Shown piece after piece: positions 26,786 to 35,206 of a stretch of DNA of 64,000 nt. The notes beneath the pieces were generated by a model, which saw only the letters and a program-made list of their open reading frames with translations, was not told the origin of the DNA and searched no databases. Source of the stretch: VXNE01 sp965205735 (GTDB lineage Bacteria; Pseudomonadota; Gammaproteobacteria; Pseudomonadales; Azotimanducaceae); the NCBI GenBank assembly GCA_965205735.1, contig OZ242179.1, positions 3,162,001 through 3,226,000 of the forward strand. The letters run 5' to 3'. The position numbers and the translations under genes are program-made. Each line of letters opens with the position of its first letter. Position 1 is the stretch's first letter.

Positions 26786-27231
26786 CCGCCCCGCTTGCGT
26801 GGCTGATAGATACGAACGTCGTATCCGAAATGATGCGACCGCTGCCCGAGCCGCAGGTTGCCGCCTTTCTGGATTCGATTGAAGGTGAGGGCCTCGGTCT
26901 CGCTTCCATCACCGTCTGGGAGGTTCTCGACGGCATCGGCCGTCTCGCCCCCGGGCTGCGCCGGGACAGCGTCTCCACCCGGTTCCACGATCTTCTCGAC
27001 GAACTGTTCGAGGACCGGATCGTCGACTGGTCCTTGAACGACGCACAAGTGTGTGCCCGGATCATGGAAGAAAAGCGGCGGCGTGAGGAGTCGCTTGACG
27101 ATCATGTTCCGGACGCCTTTCTCGCCGCAGCGGCGGCCAGCCGCGGGCTCGCCGTGGTAACGCGCAATACTGGCGAATTCCGCAACACCGGCGTCAAAAC
27201 CGTCAATCCCTGGACCGCCAGGCTGCGATGA
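26782..27231 (+). CDS. FitB/VapC-like PIN-domain toxin
   Basis: A 149-residue PIN nuclease. WLIDTNVVSEMMR provides Asp10, ASITVWEVLDGI the conserved Glu, and DDHVPDAFLAAAAASRGLAVVTRNTGEF the C-terminal acidic cluster. The RNTGEF-type ending is characteristic of FitB. It is unrelated in sequence to the VapC at 5903-6274, so the window carries two distinct pairs. Confidence 0.88.
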   Translation: MTAPLAWLIDTNVVSEMMRPLPEPQVAAFLDSIEGEGLGLASITVWEVLDGIGRLAPGLRRDSVSTRFHDLLDELFEDRIVDWSLNDAQVCARIMEEKRRREESLDDHVPDAFLAAAAASRGLAVVTRNTGEFRNTGVKTVNPWTARLR

Positions 27232-27453
27232 GGATCGTTCCCAACACTGGAACCGATCGCGTGGTTGATATCGTCCGGCCCTGGCTCCGTCCCGGCAACC
27301 GGGTCGACCTTGCGTCCGGCAGTGACAGCCTGTTCAACCTTCACGGCGAACACGGCGAGTGGTCGGGCGAGAAAGCTCGAAATCGTGCCGCGATACGGTG
27401 AACCCGAGGCGGTGACTCGGGTTCAGATCATACGATCTCTACGTCGGGAGTAG
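27228..27453 (+). pseudogene. Composite shard: helicase-like N-terminus joined to the 3' end of the 21477 gene
   Basis: An ATG overlapping the toxin stop begins MRIVPNTGTDRVVDIVRPWL, which recalls the first residues of PLD-like helicases of restriction loci. From about 27320 the sequence instead matches 21903-22031 (LFN..GKHGKWSGGK; VPRYGE.EAVTR.QI.RSLRR), with frame changes. It is read as two unrelated gene ends joined together. Confidence 0.5.
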
Positions 27454-27531
27454 ATCAAGCGTTACAGCGAACCAACTGTCCTATACTCTAGTCACAGCAT
27501 GAACGGGGGAACATCCCTGGCGGAGTGACCG

Positions 27532-28188
27532 ATGATGCTGAGGTTCGCCGAAGAAGTGCTGCTGCTCCTGCTGCACGACGACAATGGCAAGTTCGCCCGA
27601 GTTCCGGAGTGGTCCCTGCGATATGCCCTCGGGGGCGGCGTATTGATGGACCTGGCGCTGGAAAACCGGATCGACACGGACCTTGAGAAGTTGATCCTTA
27701 TCGATTCGACCCCGGTTGGCGACAGTCTCCTGGATCCCTTGCTGGAGGAAATCGCGCAGGTGCAAGAATCCCACGACGCGCGCTATTGGGTGGAAGTGGC
27801 CGCCGGGCACGCCTGGGAAATTCGCGAAGAAGCGCTTTCGCGTCTTGTCGAGCGTGGAATCCTGGAACAGCGGGAGGATCGGTTCCTGTGGGTCTTGTCG
27901 TCGCGCCGCTACCCCGTGATCGATGGCAAGGCTGAGCGCGAATTGAAGCTGCGCATCATGGAGGTGCTATTCAGTGATGCGCTTCCGGATCCGCGGGACA
28001 TCGTGATCATCGGCTTGGCGGATGCCTGTGGGATATTCAAGGAGTTGCTCGCGGAGCGCGAATTGGACCTGGTTGCGGAACGCATCGGGCAGGTGCGGAA
28101 GATGGACTTGATCGGCCAGGCCGTATCGAGCGCAATCTGGGATATAGAGACCGCTGTCGCCGCGGCGATGCCTCCCCTCGCGTACTAG
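27532..28188 (+). CDS. GPP34 (Golgi phosphoprotein 3) family protein
   Basis: A 218-residue member of the GPP34/GOLPH3 family, peripheral membrane proteins that bind phosphoinositides in eukaryotes. The bacterial role is unclear. The family pattern is clear: MLRFAEEVLLLLLHDDNGKF, WSLRYALGGGVLMDLALENR, IDTDLEKLILIDSTPVGD, the LVERGILEQREDRFLWVL helix and PDPRDIVIIGLADACG near the C-terminus. A GGCGGAG site precedes the tandem ATG codons at 27532 and 27535. Confidence 0.85.
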   Translation: MMLRFAEEVLLLLLHDDNGKFARVPEWSLRYALGGGVLMDLALENRIDTDLEKLILIDSTPVGDSLLDPLLEEIAQVQESHDARYWVEVAAGHAWEIREEALSRLVERGILEQREDRFLWVLSSRRYPVIDGKAERELKLRIMEVLFSDALPDPRDIVIIGLADACGIFKELLAERELDLVAERIGQVRKMDLIGQAVSSAIWDIETAVAAAMPPLAY

Positions 28189-28302
28189 CGCCAAGCAATC
28201 CGTCGGCCCTTCGGGCGCGCCGTGTTTCACCCCCGCCCAGAGCCCACCTATCACCCCGCGCCTTGATCGGCACTGCGTGCCGTTCTACGGCGCAGGCTGC
28301 TA
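28186..28302. repeat. Dispersed intergenic repeat A, copy 1
   Basis: About 115 bases directly after the GPP34 stop. It matches, in inverted orientation, 63545-63664 after the Gfo/Idh stop. It contains the hairpins GCCCTTCGGGC and GGCACTGCGTGCC, and the motif CCGTTCTACGGCGCAG. It has no coding potential. Both copies abut a stop codon. Confidence 0.7.
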
Positions 28303-28342
28303 GCGCGGGAACCTGTCCCTACCCGACCTTCTCCCCAAGCCC

Positions 28343-29011
28343 TCAGGACAATCCTTCTACCGGAATCGATGCGCCGTGGATCGCATTTGCGGCATCCGAT
28401 GCGAGGAACATCACCACCGCGGCGACTTCGTCGGGCGCCACCCACGTTGAAAAGTTCGCTTTCGGCATGTCTTCCCGGTTGCGAGGGGTATCGATGATGC
28501 TCGGCAGGATGCAGTTGACGTTGATGCCGCTCGCTTTCAGTTCGTCCGCAAGGGATTCCGTCAGCCGCAACACGACGCTCTTCGACGCGCAGTAGGCGCC
28601 CATGGCGCCAGTCCCCCGGAGGGCGGCGCGCGCGCCGATGTTGATGATCCTTCCCGCCCCGCGATCCCGCATTCCGGGCACCACGGCCCGCACCATGTTG
28701 AATACGGTGCGGGCGTTCAGGTTGAACATGAAGTCCCAGGTCTCATCGGTCGTCTCGGCAACGGATTCGCCCATGGTGAAGCCGCCGGCGATGTTGGCGA
28801 GAATGTCGATGTGCCCGATTTCGTCCGCCGCCCGCCTGGCGTCGTCCGGATCGATGAGGTCGGCGACGATGCTGCGATAGGGCGGTCTCGTCTCGACGAT
28901 GTCGATGCCCGTGACGTCCGCGTTCGCCGCGTGGAATGCATCGGCGACGGCGCGACCCAGGACGCCGGCGGCGCCGGTGACCACCACATGCTTGCCGTTG
29001 AAGTCGTTCAT
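28343..29011 (-). CDS. Short-chain dehydrogenase/reductase
   Basis: A classical NAD(P)-dependent SDR, 222 residues. TGAAGVLGRAVADAF is the cofactor motif, NIAGG corresponds to NNAG, and the catalytic residues are in INIGAR (Ser replaced in position by G/A context) and YCASKSVV (Tyr and Lys). The helix FNLNARTVFNMVRAVVPGM is typical. The Ser of the catalytic triad is not obvious in IINIGARAALRGTG, which is unusual. ATG 29011 with an AGGGGA site is chosen over 29044. Substrate unknown. Confidence 0.8.
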   Translation of the reverse strand: MNDFNGKHVVVTGAAGVLGRAVADAFHAANADVTGIDIVETRPPYRSIVADLIDPDDARRAADEIGHIDILANIAGGFTMGESVAETTDETWDFMFNLNARTVFNMVRAVVPGMRDRGAGRIINIGARAALRGTGAMGAYCASKSVVLRLTESLADELKASGINVNCILPSIIDTPRNREDMPKANFSTWVAPDEVAAVVMFLASDAANAIHGASIPVEGLS

Positions 29012-29162
29012 ACCAGTTTTCCCCTGGAGACTGCGAGAAATCATACAGTAGCCCTCGCTGGCACCACCTGCGGGACGCGAGTTCAGCGGCTCGACTTGCC
29101 GGGTTGCGCGTCGGCAGGGGTCACTGGGACAATCTTCCGACCGTGTCCGCCAGGCTGTCGCG

Positions 29163-30053
29163 ATGCCGGAACTGCCGGATTTGACAATCTACATCGAGCA
29201 CCTGCATCACCACGTGACCGGGCGTCGGCTGTTGGACATCCGTCTCAGGAGTCCTTTTGTCCTGCGCTCGGTATCGCCCTCGCCGGAAGCTGTTCGGGGA
29301 CGCGTCGTCCGAGGCGTGCGCCGGTTGGCGAAACAGATCGTCTTCGATCTCGAGGGCGACTGTTTCATGGTCATCCATCTCATGATCGCCGGGCGCCTGC
29401 GGTGGTACGAGACCGGCAAGGCCCCGCCTCGCGCCGGTTTGGCGGCTTTCGAATTCCCGTCCGGCACGCTGCTGCTGACCGAAGCGAGCAAGAAGAAACG
29501 CGCATCGCTGCGGCTGGTCTCGGGGACGGATGCCCTGGCGGCCCTCGACCCGGGCGGTCTCGAATTGCTGCACATCGACGTGGCGGCTTTCGCCGAACGA
29601 CTTCGCGCGTCCAACCACAGGTTGAAACGTACGCTCACAGATCAACGCATCTTCGCCGGCGTCGGCAACGCCTATTCCGACGAAATACTCCTGGCGGCGG
29701 GGTTGTCTCCCTTCAAGCGCGCCCGTGATCTGGACGACGAGGAAGCCGCCCGCCTGTTGGAAGCCTGCAAAACGACATTGACGAACTGGATCGACATTCT
29801 GCGCGGAAAGGCCGGCCGGAAGTTTCCGACGAAGGTCACTGCCTTTCACGCGGAGATGGCCGCACACGGGAAGTACAGGCAGCCCTGCCCGGTTTGCGGA
29901 GCGCCCACCCAGCGCATCGTCTACGCGGAGAACGAAAGCAACTACTGCGCGCGGTGCCAGACGGGCGGTCGACTGCTGGCCGACCGGTCTCTGTCCAGGC
30001 TGCTGAAAGAGAGCTACCCGAGACACATCGAGGAGTTGGAAGGAATCCCCTGA
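29163..30053 (+). CDS. Formamidopyrimidine-DNA glycosylase (Fpg/Nei family)
   Basis: A base-excision-repair glycosylase/AP lyase, 296 residues. It starts MPELPDL, giving Pro2 and Glu3, the catalytic residues. The middle contains the H2TH-type segment RIFAGVGNAYSDEILLAAGL. The C-terminus has a zinc finger CPVCGAP...CARCQTGG. It is intact and complete. It differs from canonical MutM in the region after KQIVFDLEG and may be an Nei-like member. A nearly identical copy lacking the first ~57 codons lies at 37988-38686. Confidence 0.9.
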   Translation: MPELPDLTIYIEHLHHHVTGRRLLDIRLRSPFVLRSVSPSPEAVRGRVVRGVRRLAKQIVFDLEGDCFMVIHLMIAGRLRWYETGKAPPRAGLAAFEFPSGTLLLTEASKKKRASLRLVSGTDALAALDPGGLELLHIDVAAFAERLRASNHRLKRTLTDQRIFAGVGNAYSDEILLAAGLSPFKRARDLDDEEAARLLEACKTTLTNWIDILRGKAGRKFPTKVTAFHAEMAAHGKYRQPCPVCGAPTQRIVYAENESNYCARCQTGGRLLADRSLSRLLKESYPRHIEELEGIP

Positions 30054-30106
30054 TCCCGACCCGTTCCGCGTGGGCTATCGCGGGCTGTCCGACGTTGGTG
30101 ACTAGG
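30029..30106 (+). repeat. Direct repeat C, left copy (glycosylase 3' end and flank)
   Basis: The last codons of the glycosylase and ~50 bases beyond align with 42463-42538, which runs into the tRNA-Leu 3' end. Shared segments include CCGCGTGGGCT and CCGACGNTGGTG. The last ~12 bases here look like a degenerate tRNA 3' end. Confidence 0.5.
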
Positions 30107-30111
30107 AGATC

Positions 30112-30140
30112 TTGACAAGTACTGTATAAATAACCATAGT
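30112..30140 (+). promoter_or_regulatory. Sigma-70-like promoter with LexA-like (SOS) sequence in the spacer
   Basis: A perfect -35 TTGACA (30112-30117) is followed after 17 bases by CATAGT (30135-30140), a fair -10. The spacer carries TACTGTATAAATAACC, whose left half equals the gamma-proteobacterial LexA consensus CTGT-N8-ACAG; the right half is degenerate. It would drive the ORF at 30210 or the peptide at 30180. Confidence 0.4.
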
Positions 30141-30209
30141 CCTTGAGCTGAGCCTAGCGAGCCGAGAAGAGGACAACAATGCCCGTCGTCCGGGTGGACT
30201 AACGAGTCG

Positions 30210-30704
30210 GTGGAATCTCTGCACGCACCCGGGAGCCGTGCCCCACTGGGTGCCGTGAGACAGCGCCGAACCGGCCGTGCGTCCACGGAACAACTGGGGA
30301 GGCTGGCTAATTCTGTGGGGCGATATCGAGGCCCAGGCCGAACGCTGGAACTGATGAAGGGCCGGGGGCTGAGGTACTGGGCGAAGACCGAGGAAGAGTT
30401 GAAGCAGGAGTATTGGACGGAAGACCGACGACCGTTCCACAATCATCTGAAGTCTGCGCTCCCGCACCAGACCGCGATGGCGCAGGGCATCTTGGCGCTG
30501 AAGAAGGTCAGGGACTTCGCGCCCCACGGTGCGGTGTTCAAGTGGGGAAGCGGCGCTGCGGAGACGGACGGGATCATCCATGTGGACGCTCCGGCGACGG
30601 TTTTCGCCCAGCGAGGCTTCATGTCGCGATCCCTGCGGTCGATCGTCCTGCGGCATGGCATGGCGGACACGGTTGGCGGGGCGGGCGCTCGGCAGCCAAG
30701 ATGA
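30210..30704 (+). CDS. Hypothetical protein, up to 164 aa
   Basis: The most protein-like part runs from ATG 30354: LELMKGRGLRYWAKTEEELK, FHNHLKSALPHQTAMAQGIL and FAPHGAVFKWGSGAAETDG. The first ~48 residues are arginine/glycine-rich and may be untranslated. No family is recognised. The upstream ATG 30180 opens only a seven-codon frame, so the 5' end may be damaged. It lies between the glycosylase and the restriction-like cassette. Confidence 0.4.
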   Translation: MESLHAPGSRAPLGAVRQRRTGRASTEQLGRLANSVGRYRGPGRTLELMKGRGLRYWAKTEEELKQEYWTEDRRPFHNHLKSALPHQTAMAQGILALKKVRDFAPHGAVFKWGSGAAETDGIIHVDAPATVFAQRGFMSRSLRSIVLRHGMADTVGGAGARQPR

Positions 30705-30861
30705 GGGAACGTTCGGCGGTTTATCAGCGCCGGGAATTGACTGACTGACCGGGCGGTGCAAGGAACTACGGGGCGGGTGTGATCCTAAATGTGAAGGGTA
30801 CATGCAAGGCTCGAAGAGAGTCAGCCGCGACGTCATTGACGCATCAATGTCACCAACCTAA

Positions 30862-30876
30862 GGTGTGGCGAACACC
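30862..30876. promoter_or_regulatory. Inverted repeat, candidate operator
   Basis: GGTGTGGCGAACACC has 5-base arms around a 5-base spacer and overlaps a second short one, CACCAACCTAAGGTG (30851-30865). They end 24 bases before the pseudogene start at 30900. Position suggests an operator for the regulator or the cassette. Confidence 0.3.
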
Positions 30877-30899
30877 ACTTCGAGGCGGGGTGCTTGGCC

Positions 30900-31373
30900 A
30901 TGTGCTATTCGCCGGACCAGCTACGGGACGCGGTCGGGCTCTTAAAGGAGGCGTTTCGCCATTGAAAGCGTGTGCTACCACGGTTCCCGCGCGGCAAGAT
31001 ACAGGGGCCGATGTTCTCTCCCGGGGACGTTCTCGCGTTCGCTGTTGTGCGCCGATTGACCGACACGTGCGGCATACGGGTGGGGCAACTGCGGGCGGTA
31101 TAGAGGAGCATCTTCGATGTCTGAAATGAGACGCCTTGGGAGGTGTTGGCAGAGCGGGTCATGGTGATCGACCTAGGCAGACAAGAGTGTGAGACGGTGC
31201 GCAAGAGGCGGCGGATACTTGGAGACAGCGCAGCCGTTGTGTGTCCGATGGCGCCCGTCATCGCGACGCTGCGGGACGACCTCGTTCGCTACTCGCCGGT
31301 CGCGGCGAGCAGGACGCGGCGAGGTGATGCAGGGCCCGACGGGTCGCGGATATCGGCAGGGCGACACGCGTGA
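30900..31373 (+). pseudogene. DNA-binding-regulator-like gene with three in-frame stops
   Basis: One continuous frame of ~157 codons reads like a single protein but contains TGA at 30963, TAG at 31098-31100 and TGA at 31119-31125. Segments between the stops are protein-like: MCYSPDQLRDAVGLLKEAFR, then RVLPRFPRGKIQGPMFSPGD and VLAFAVVRRLTDTCGIRVGQ, then ETPWEVLAERVMVIDLGRQE. The pattern (helix-turn-helix start, FSPGDVLAFAVVRRL) recalls MerR-like regulators. Its end overlaps the methyltransferase GTG as GTGA, so it was the first gene of the cassette. A short product from an internal start near 31143 remains possible. Confidence 0.55.
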
Positions 31374-34300
31374 CCGATCTGCAGGGCCAACCGCTGACCG
31401 CTGAGTGGAAGGACCGCCTCGACTTGTCGCTGCGGGAACCGCCGGAACTCTATGAGAGGTATCGAGATGTGGGACGGAGCGTGCATGCGGGTGCGATAAG
31501 GGCAGCTTTGGGGGACATGGGCGCGTCGGGGGTTTTGTGCGTGCAGGACGTGCCGACCGTCGTGATTGTGGTCCTTGATGAATACGACCGTGGGCGGGTA
31601 GTCAATCTGCACGGCGCGTTGTGGAACCAAGGGCTCGCCACGCTGTTGCTTGTGCTCTCGGGTGATACGGTACGGGCGTTCTCGCTTGCGCGGAAACCCT
31701 ACTGGGAAGACGGCGGCTTCGACCAGAGGTGCCTCGTTAGGGAACTGGACGCGGTTGCGAACGCACTCGCTGTCAAGAATCTCATCTATGCGGCCGAATC
31801 GGGACGGCTGTGGGAGGAGCATTCCGACTATTTCCGACCGGACGAGCGCATCGACCAAGTGCTGCTCGATAACCTGACGGCGGCACAGGAGGCGCTTCGC
31901 GGCGATGGGCTGACCGAAGAAGGCGCGCAGGCTCTCCTCATCCAGACAATGTTCATCGCGTATCTGGAAGACCGGGGGATAGTCGGGCCCGAGTACATCT
32001 TGGAAGCTTCAGGCGGAGCCGCGGAGACGTTCGCCGGCCTCCTCGAATCGACAAACACGACCGCGCTTTACGGGCTGTTCGGCAGTCTGAGGAATGACTT
32101 CAACGGCGATCTTTTCGTTGCTCCGTGCTCCTTCGATCCGAAGGCACCGCGCGCCCGCGTTGCGCGCGCGCACATAGCCACGCTGGCGAGGTTCCGCAGC
32201 GGGTACGAGGAGATGCGCAAGGGCGGCGGTCAGCTGCGGTTCTGGGGGTATGACTTCAAGTACATCCCGATAGAGCTTGTCAGCGCGGTGTACGACCGTT
32301 TCCTGGGCACACGGAAGGAGGAGCGTCGAAGGCGGGGCGCGTACTACACGCCGATGTTCTTGGCCGATACGGTGATTTCGGCGCTGTGGGACGTCCTGCC
32401 GGAAAAGACGAGGACGCAAGGCCGTTATCTGGATCCCGCATGCGGGTCGGGGGTGTTCCTTGTCCGGTTCTTCCAACGTCTGTGCGAGCACTGGCGGGAG
32501 ACGCATCGTTCGCGGACGATCCGTTGGGACAGTCTGCTGGCAATGCTGTCGAGACTGGAAGGGCGCGACATCGACGACCGCGCGGTGAGGGTGGCGGTTT
32601 TTTCGCTCTACGTGGCGTTGTTGCAGGAGGTCGAGCCTCCCGACATCCGCCAGCTGATGGAGCGCGGCAGGCTGCTTCCGGAGCTATGGGGCCGTACGCT
32701 TCGAGTGCAGGATTTCTTCGACGCCCCGGCGGACGGGTTGCGGGCAGACGTGGTGGTCGGCAATCCGCCCTGGGCGAGCCGCCGGGCACCTGAACGGAGT
32801 TCGATCGCTTGGTGCGAGGAGCATGATCTGCCGATGCCGGGCAATGAGGGGGCTTGGGGTTTCGTGTGGAAGTCGTTGCGGCATCTGCGCGAGGGCGGCG
32901 TCGTGGGGTTTCTGCTCCCGGCCATGGGGTTTCTGCACAACCATGCAGACATCGCAGTCGAAGCCCGGGACAGGCTGGCGCGAGAGGCGCGGATACTCCG
33001 GATCGTGAACTTCGCGGATCTGCGCTTTCAGTTGTTCGAGGGCGCGGTAAGGCCCGCGGCGCTGATGATCTTCGGTCGGGCCCAGCCGGACGCGCCGGGG
33101 TACCGCTTCGATTACTGGGTGCCGAAGGCGGATTTAAACCTGAGGATGGGCCGGGTGATCACGCTAAGCAGTGCGGACAAGGGTTCGGTGACTTCGGGCC
33201 AGGTCAAGGAGGACCCGTTTGTGTTCAAGCGGCGCCTGTGGATGAGCGATCCGGAAGCGAAGCTGTTCCGTTACATTGCGGCGCTCCCAACCGTCGGGGA
33301 GCAGGTCATCGAGTACAAGAAGGTGTATCACAGGATCGAGTCGTTCGCTGATCGGTGGGTGGTCGGGAACGGCTTTCAGCCGGCGAAAGAGGAACGGGTC
33401 GGGGAGGACGGGTACCGCTCCGAGTTGAGCAAGGTGATTCCGAACATCAGGTACTTGCCAATCGAAGCGTTCCGAACGCTGGCTCAGGACTGGGAGCACC
33501 TTGGTGCCTTCGACGATGGTCAGGGCGGAGTGGTGCGGCGCAAGGGTTTCGAACGCGGTTTCGACGGTCCACGGGTTCTGGTGCCACGCGGGATCAGGAA
33601 TGCGGATGGAAGGCTCCGGGCATCGTACGTGGATGTGCCACTGGCTTTCGAGGACATTCTGCTTGCGGTTTCGGCACCGGCTGGCGAAGCGACTCGGGCA
33701 AAACTGCTGACGGCGCTGCTGAATAGCAAGCTCCTCTTTTGGTTCACGTTCCACGCGACGGCGTCGTTCGGGTCGGAGAGACCCGAAGTCAAGCAGGCAG
33801 AGCTGCTCCGGCTCCCGTTCCCGGCACCCGAGGACGTTGAACGGGACGGTCGGAGGGCAGCGGACGAGCTCGTGTCGGTGATCGATGAAGCGAGAGAGCG
33901 GGCGCACGAGGTTTTCTTCGTCCAATCGGGCGACGCGGATTTGCTGCGACGGTTGGATGGCCTTTGCTACCGCTATTTCGGCCTGGGCGAGGAGGAGATC
34001 GCCGTGGTCGAGGACGCGGTGCACAACGTGATCCCGTGCGTCCAGCCGCACCAAGGCGCGTCGGTCGATTTGTGGAAGGCGGCGGGGCGGTCGGAGCGGG
34101 AAGCTTACGCCGGTGCACTGGTCGGCAGCCTGTCGCCATGGTTCGACGAGAACGCTGCCGTCAACGTCGTCCTCGAGGCACGCAACGACGACCTGGCGTT
34201 GTTGCAGCTGCGATTGGTGGGCAGGGGAAGCCGGGAGCCGTACGGAGAACGAAACGACCGGGCGGTAGGCGAGGCGTTTCGGCGGCTCGGTTCGCAGATC

Positions 34301-34489
34301 GGCGTCCGCCTGCCCGGCAACTTCCAACTGGTACCGGATTTTCGCCTGTTCGCCGGCAACAGCCTCTATCTCGTGAAGCCGCTGCAGCGGCGGTTCTGGC
34401 TGCGGTCCGCGGCGATCGCCGATGCCGATGCGCTGGCCGCGGAGTTGCACGACGCCGTTGGGGTCGGAGAAGTCGGCGATCCCGCCTGA
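31370..34489 (+). CDS. N6-adenine-type DNA methyltransferase / type IIG-like restriction protein
   Basis: A 1039-residue protein. The AdoMet site DPACGSGVFLVRFF is at about residues 355-368, and the catalytic NPPW at about 465. RRRGAYYTPMFLADTVI before motif I is typical of Eco57I-like and type I HsdM-like enzymes. The ~340-residue N-terminal part has no clear PD-(D/E)XK motif. The C-terminal half (LLTALLNSKLLFWFTFHATA, RLPFPAPED) resembles target-recognition regions of type IIG proteins. GTG 31370 overlaps the stop of the upstream pseudogene; its own stop overlaps the next ATG (TGATG). It leads a four-gene cassette. Confidence 0.8.
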   Translation: MTDLQGQPLTAEWKDRLDLSLREPPELYERYRDVGRSVHAGAIRAALGDMGASGVLCVQDVPTVVIVVLDEYDRGRVVNLHGALWNQGLATLLLVLSGDTVRAFSLARKPYWEDGGFDQRCLVRELDAVANALAVKNLIYAAESGRLWEEHSDYFRPDERIDQVLLDNLTAAQEALRGDGLTEEGAQALLIQTMFIAYLEDRGIVGPEYILEASGGAAETFAGLLESTNTTALYGLFGSLRNDFNGDLFVAPCSFDPKAPRARVARAHIATLARFRSGYEEMRKGGGQLRFWGYDFKYIPIELVSAVYDRFLGTRKEERRRRGAYYTPMFLADTVISALWDVLPEKTRTQGRYLDPACGSGVFLVRFFQRLCEHWRETHRSRTIRWDSLLAMLSRLEGRDIDDRAVRVAVFSLYVALLQEVEPPDIRQLMERGRLLPELWGRTLRVQDFFDAPADGLRADVVVGNPPWASRRAPERSSIAWCEEHDLPMPGNEGAWGFVWKSLRHLREGGVVGFLLPAMGFLHNHADIAVEARDRLAREARILRIVNFADLRFQLFEGAVRPAALMIFGRAQPDAPGYRFDYWVPKADLNLRMGRVITLSSADKGSVTSGQVKEDPFVFKRRLWMSDPEAKLFRYIAALPTVGEQVIEYKKVYHRIESFADRWVVGNGFQPAKEERVGEDGYRSELSKVIPNIRYLPIEAFRTLAQDWEHLGAFDDGQGGVVRRKGFERGFDGPRVLVPRGIRNADGRLRASYVDVPLAFEDILLAVSAPAGEATRAKLLTALLNSKLLFWFTFHATASFGSERPEVKQAELLRLPFPAPEDVERDGRRAADELVSVIDEARERAHEVFFVQSGDADLLRRLDGLCYRYFGLGEEEIAVVEDAVHNVIPCVQPHQGASVDLWKAAGRSEREAYAGALVGSLSPWFDENAAVNVVLEARNDDLALLQLRLVGRGSREPYGERNDRAVGEAFRRLGSQIGVRLPGNFQLVPDFRLFAGNSLYLVKPLQRRFWLRSAAIADADALAAELHDAVGVGEVGDPA

Positions 34490-35175
34490 TGGTGTTGGGG
34501 GACCCGGGCGCGTGGACTGCGCGGTTCAAAACGCTGGATGTCAGATTCCTGGAGCGGGTGGTTGCGGTGTGGACGCGCTGCCTGAAGGTCCTGCCTGAGA
34601 ACCCGGTCGAGGACATGATCACGGAGAATCTCGTGGCGATCGTTTCGAAGGACCCGCAGGCGAGGCGATTGTTCCACCATCTGGAGTATCACTACGAGCC
34701 GTTCGGTTATACGGCCGAAGGTCTCGCTTACAGCAAGGGTGAGATCGACATGGCCGTCCTGCTGGACCAGGAACGGGACCGGTATTTGGCCTACGAGTGC
34801 AAGCGGCTGAACGTGGCGCGCAATGGAGGGAAGCGATCGCTGGCGACCGAATACGTGAAGGAGGGCCTGCGGCGATTCGTGACGGAGCAGTACGCGGCCG
34901 ATCTGCCGGTGGGCTGCATGCTGGGCTACGTGCTGGATGGGAATGCGGCGGCTGCGCAATCGAAAGTAGTTGCGGCGATTGCTGCGCAACAGAGCGTTAT
35001 CGGGCTCGTGGGCATGCCGAAGAAGCAACCCCCGATCGGGCCGATGCCCCGGTTCTCAAGTCGGCATACGCGTCCCTCGGCCAGCTTTGACATCGAGGTC
35101 CGGCACACCCTGTTGCCGTTTCCCGGAACGGGGATGGGCGGGACCTCGGGCGGGGATGGCCCACCGGTGGGGTGA
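34489..35175 (+). CDS. PD-(D/E)XK nuclease-like protein
   Basis: A 228-residue protein translationally coupled to the methyltransferase. A nuclease-like triad is visible: Glu46 in EDMITENLV, Asp87 in KGEIDMAVLL, and Glu103-x-Lys105 in LAYECKRLNV. The C-terminal ~50 residues are proline/glycine-rich and look disordered. I infer a restriction nuclease subunit working with the methyltransferase. No close named family is recognised. Confidence 0.6.
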   Translation: MVLGDPGAWTARFKTLDVRFLERVVAVWTRCLKVLPENPVEDMITENLVAIVSKDPQARRLFHHLEYHYEPFGYTAEGLAYSKGEIDMAVLLDQERDRYLAYECKRLNVARNGGKRSLATEYVKEGLRRFVTEQYAADLPVGCMLGYVLDGNAAAAQSKVVAAIAAQQSVIGLVGMPKKQPPIGPMPRFSSRHTRPSASFDIEVRHTLLPFPGTGMGGTSGGDGPPVG

Positions 35176-35206
35176 GCCTTCGGTTGTTAAGAGACGTGCG
35201 GTAGTC

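Noticed and set aside
30900..31373. TGA read as tryptophan to keep the regulator-like frame open
   Set aside because: Other genes here end in TGA within ATGA/GTGA overlaps, and the frame also has a TAG, so reassignment is unlikely; decay explains it better.
33164..34450. 428-codon minus-strand frame under the methyltransferase
   Set aside because: Antisense shadow; Arg/Gln/Leu-rich with no motifs.
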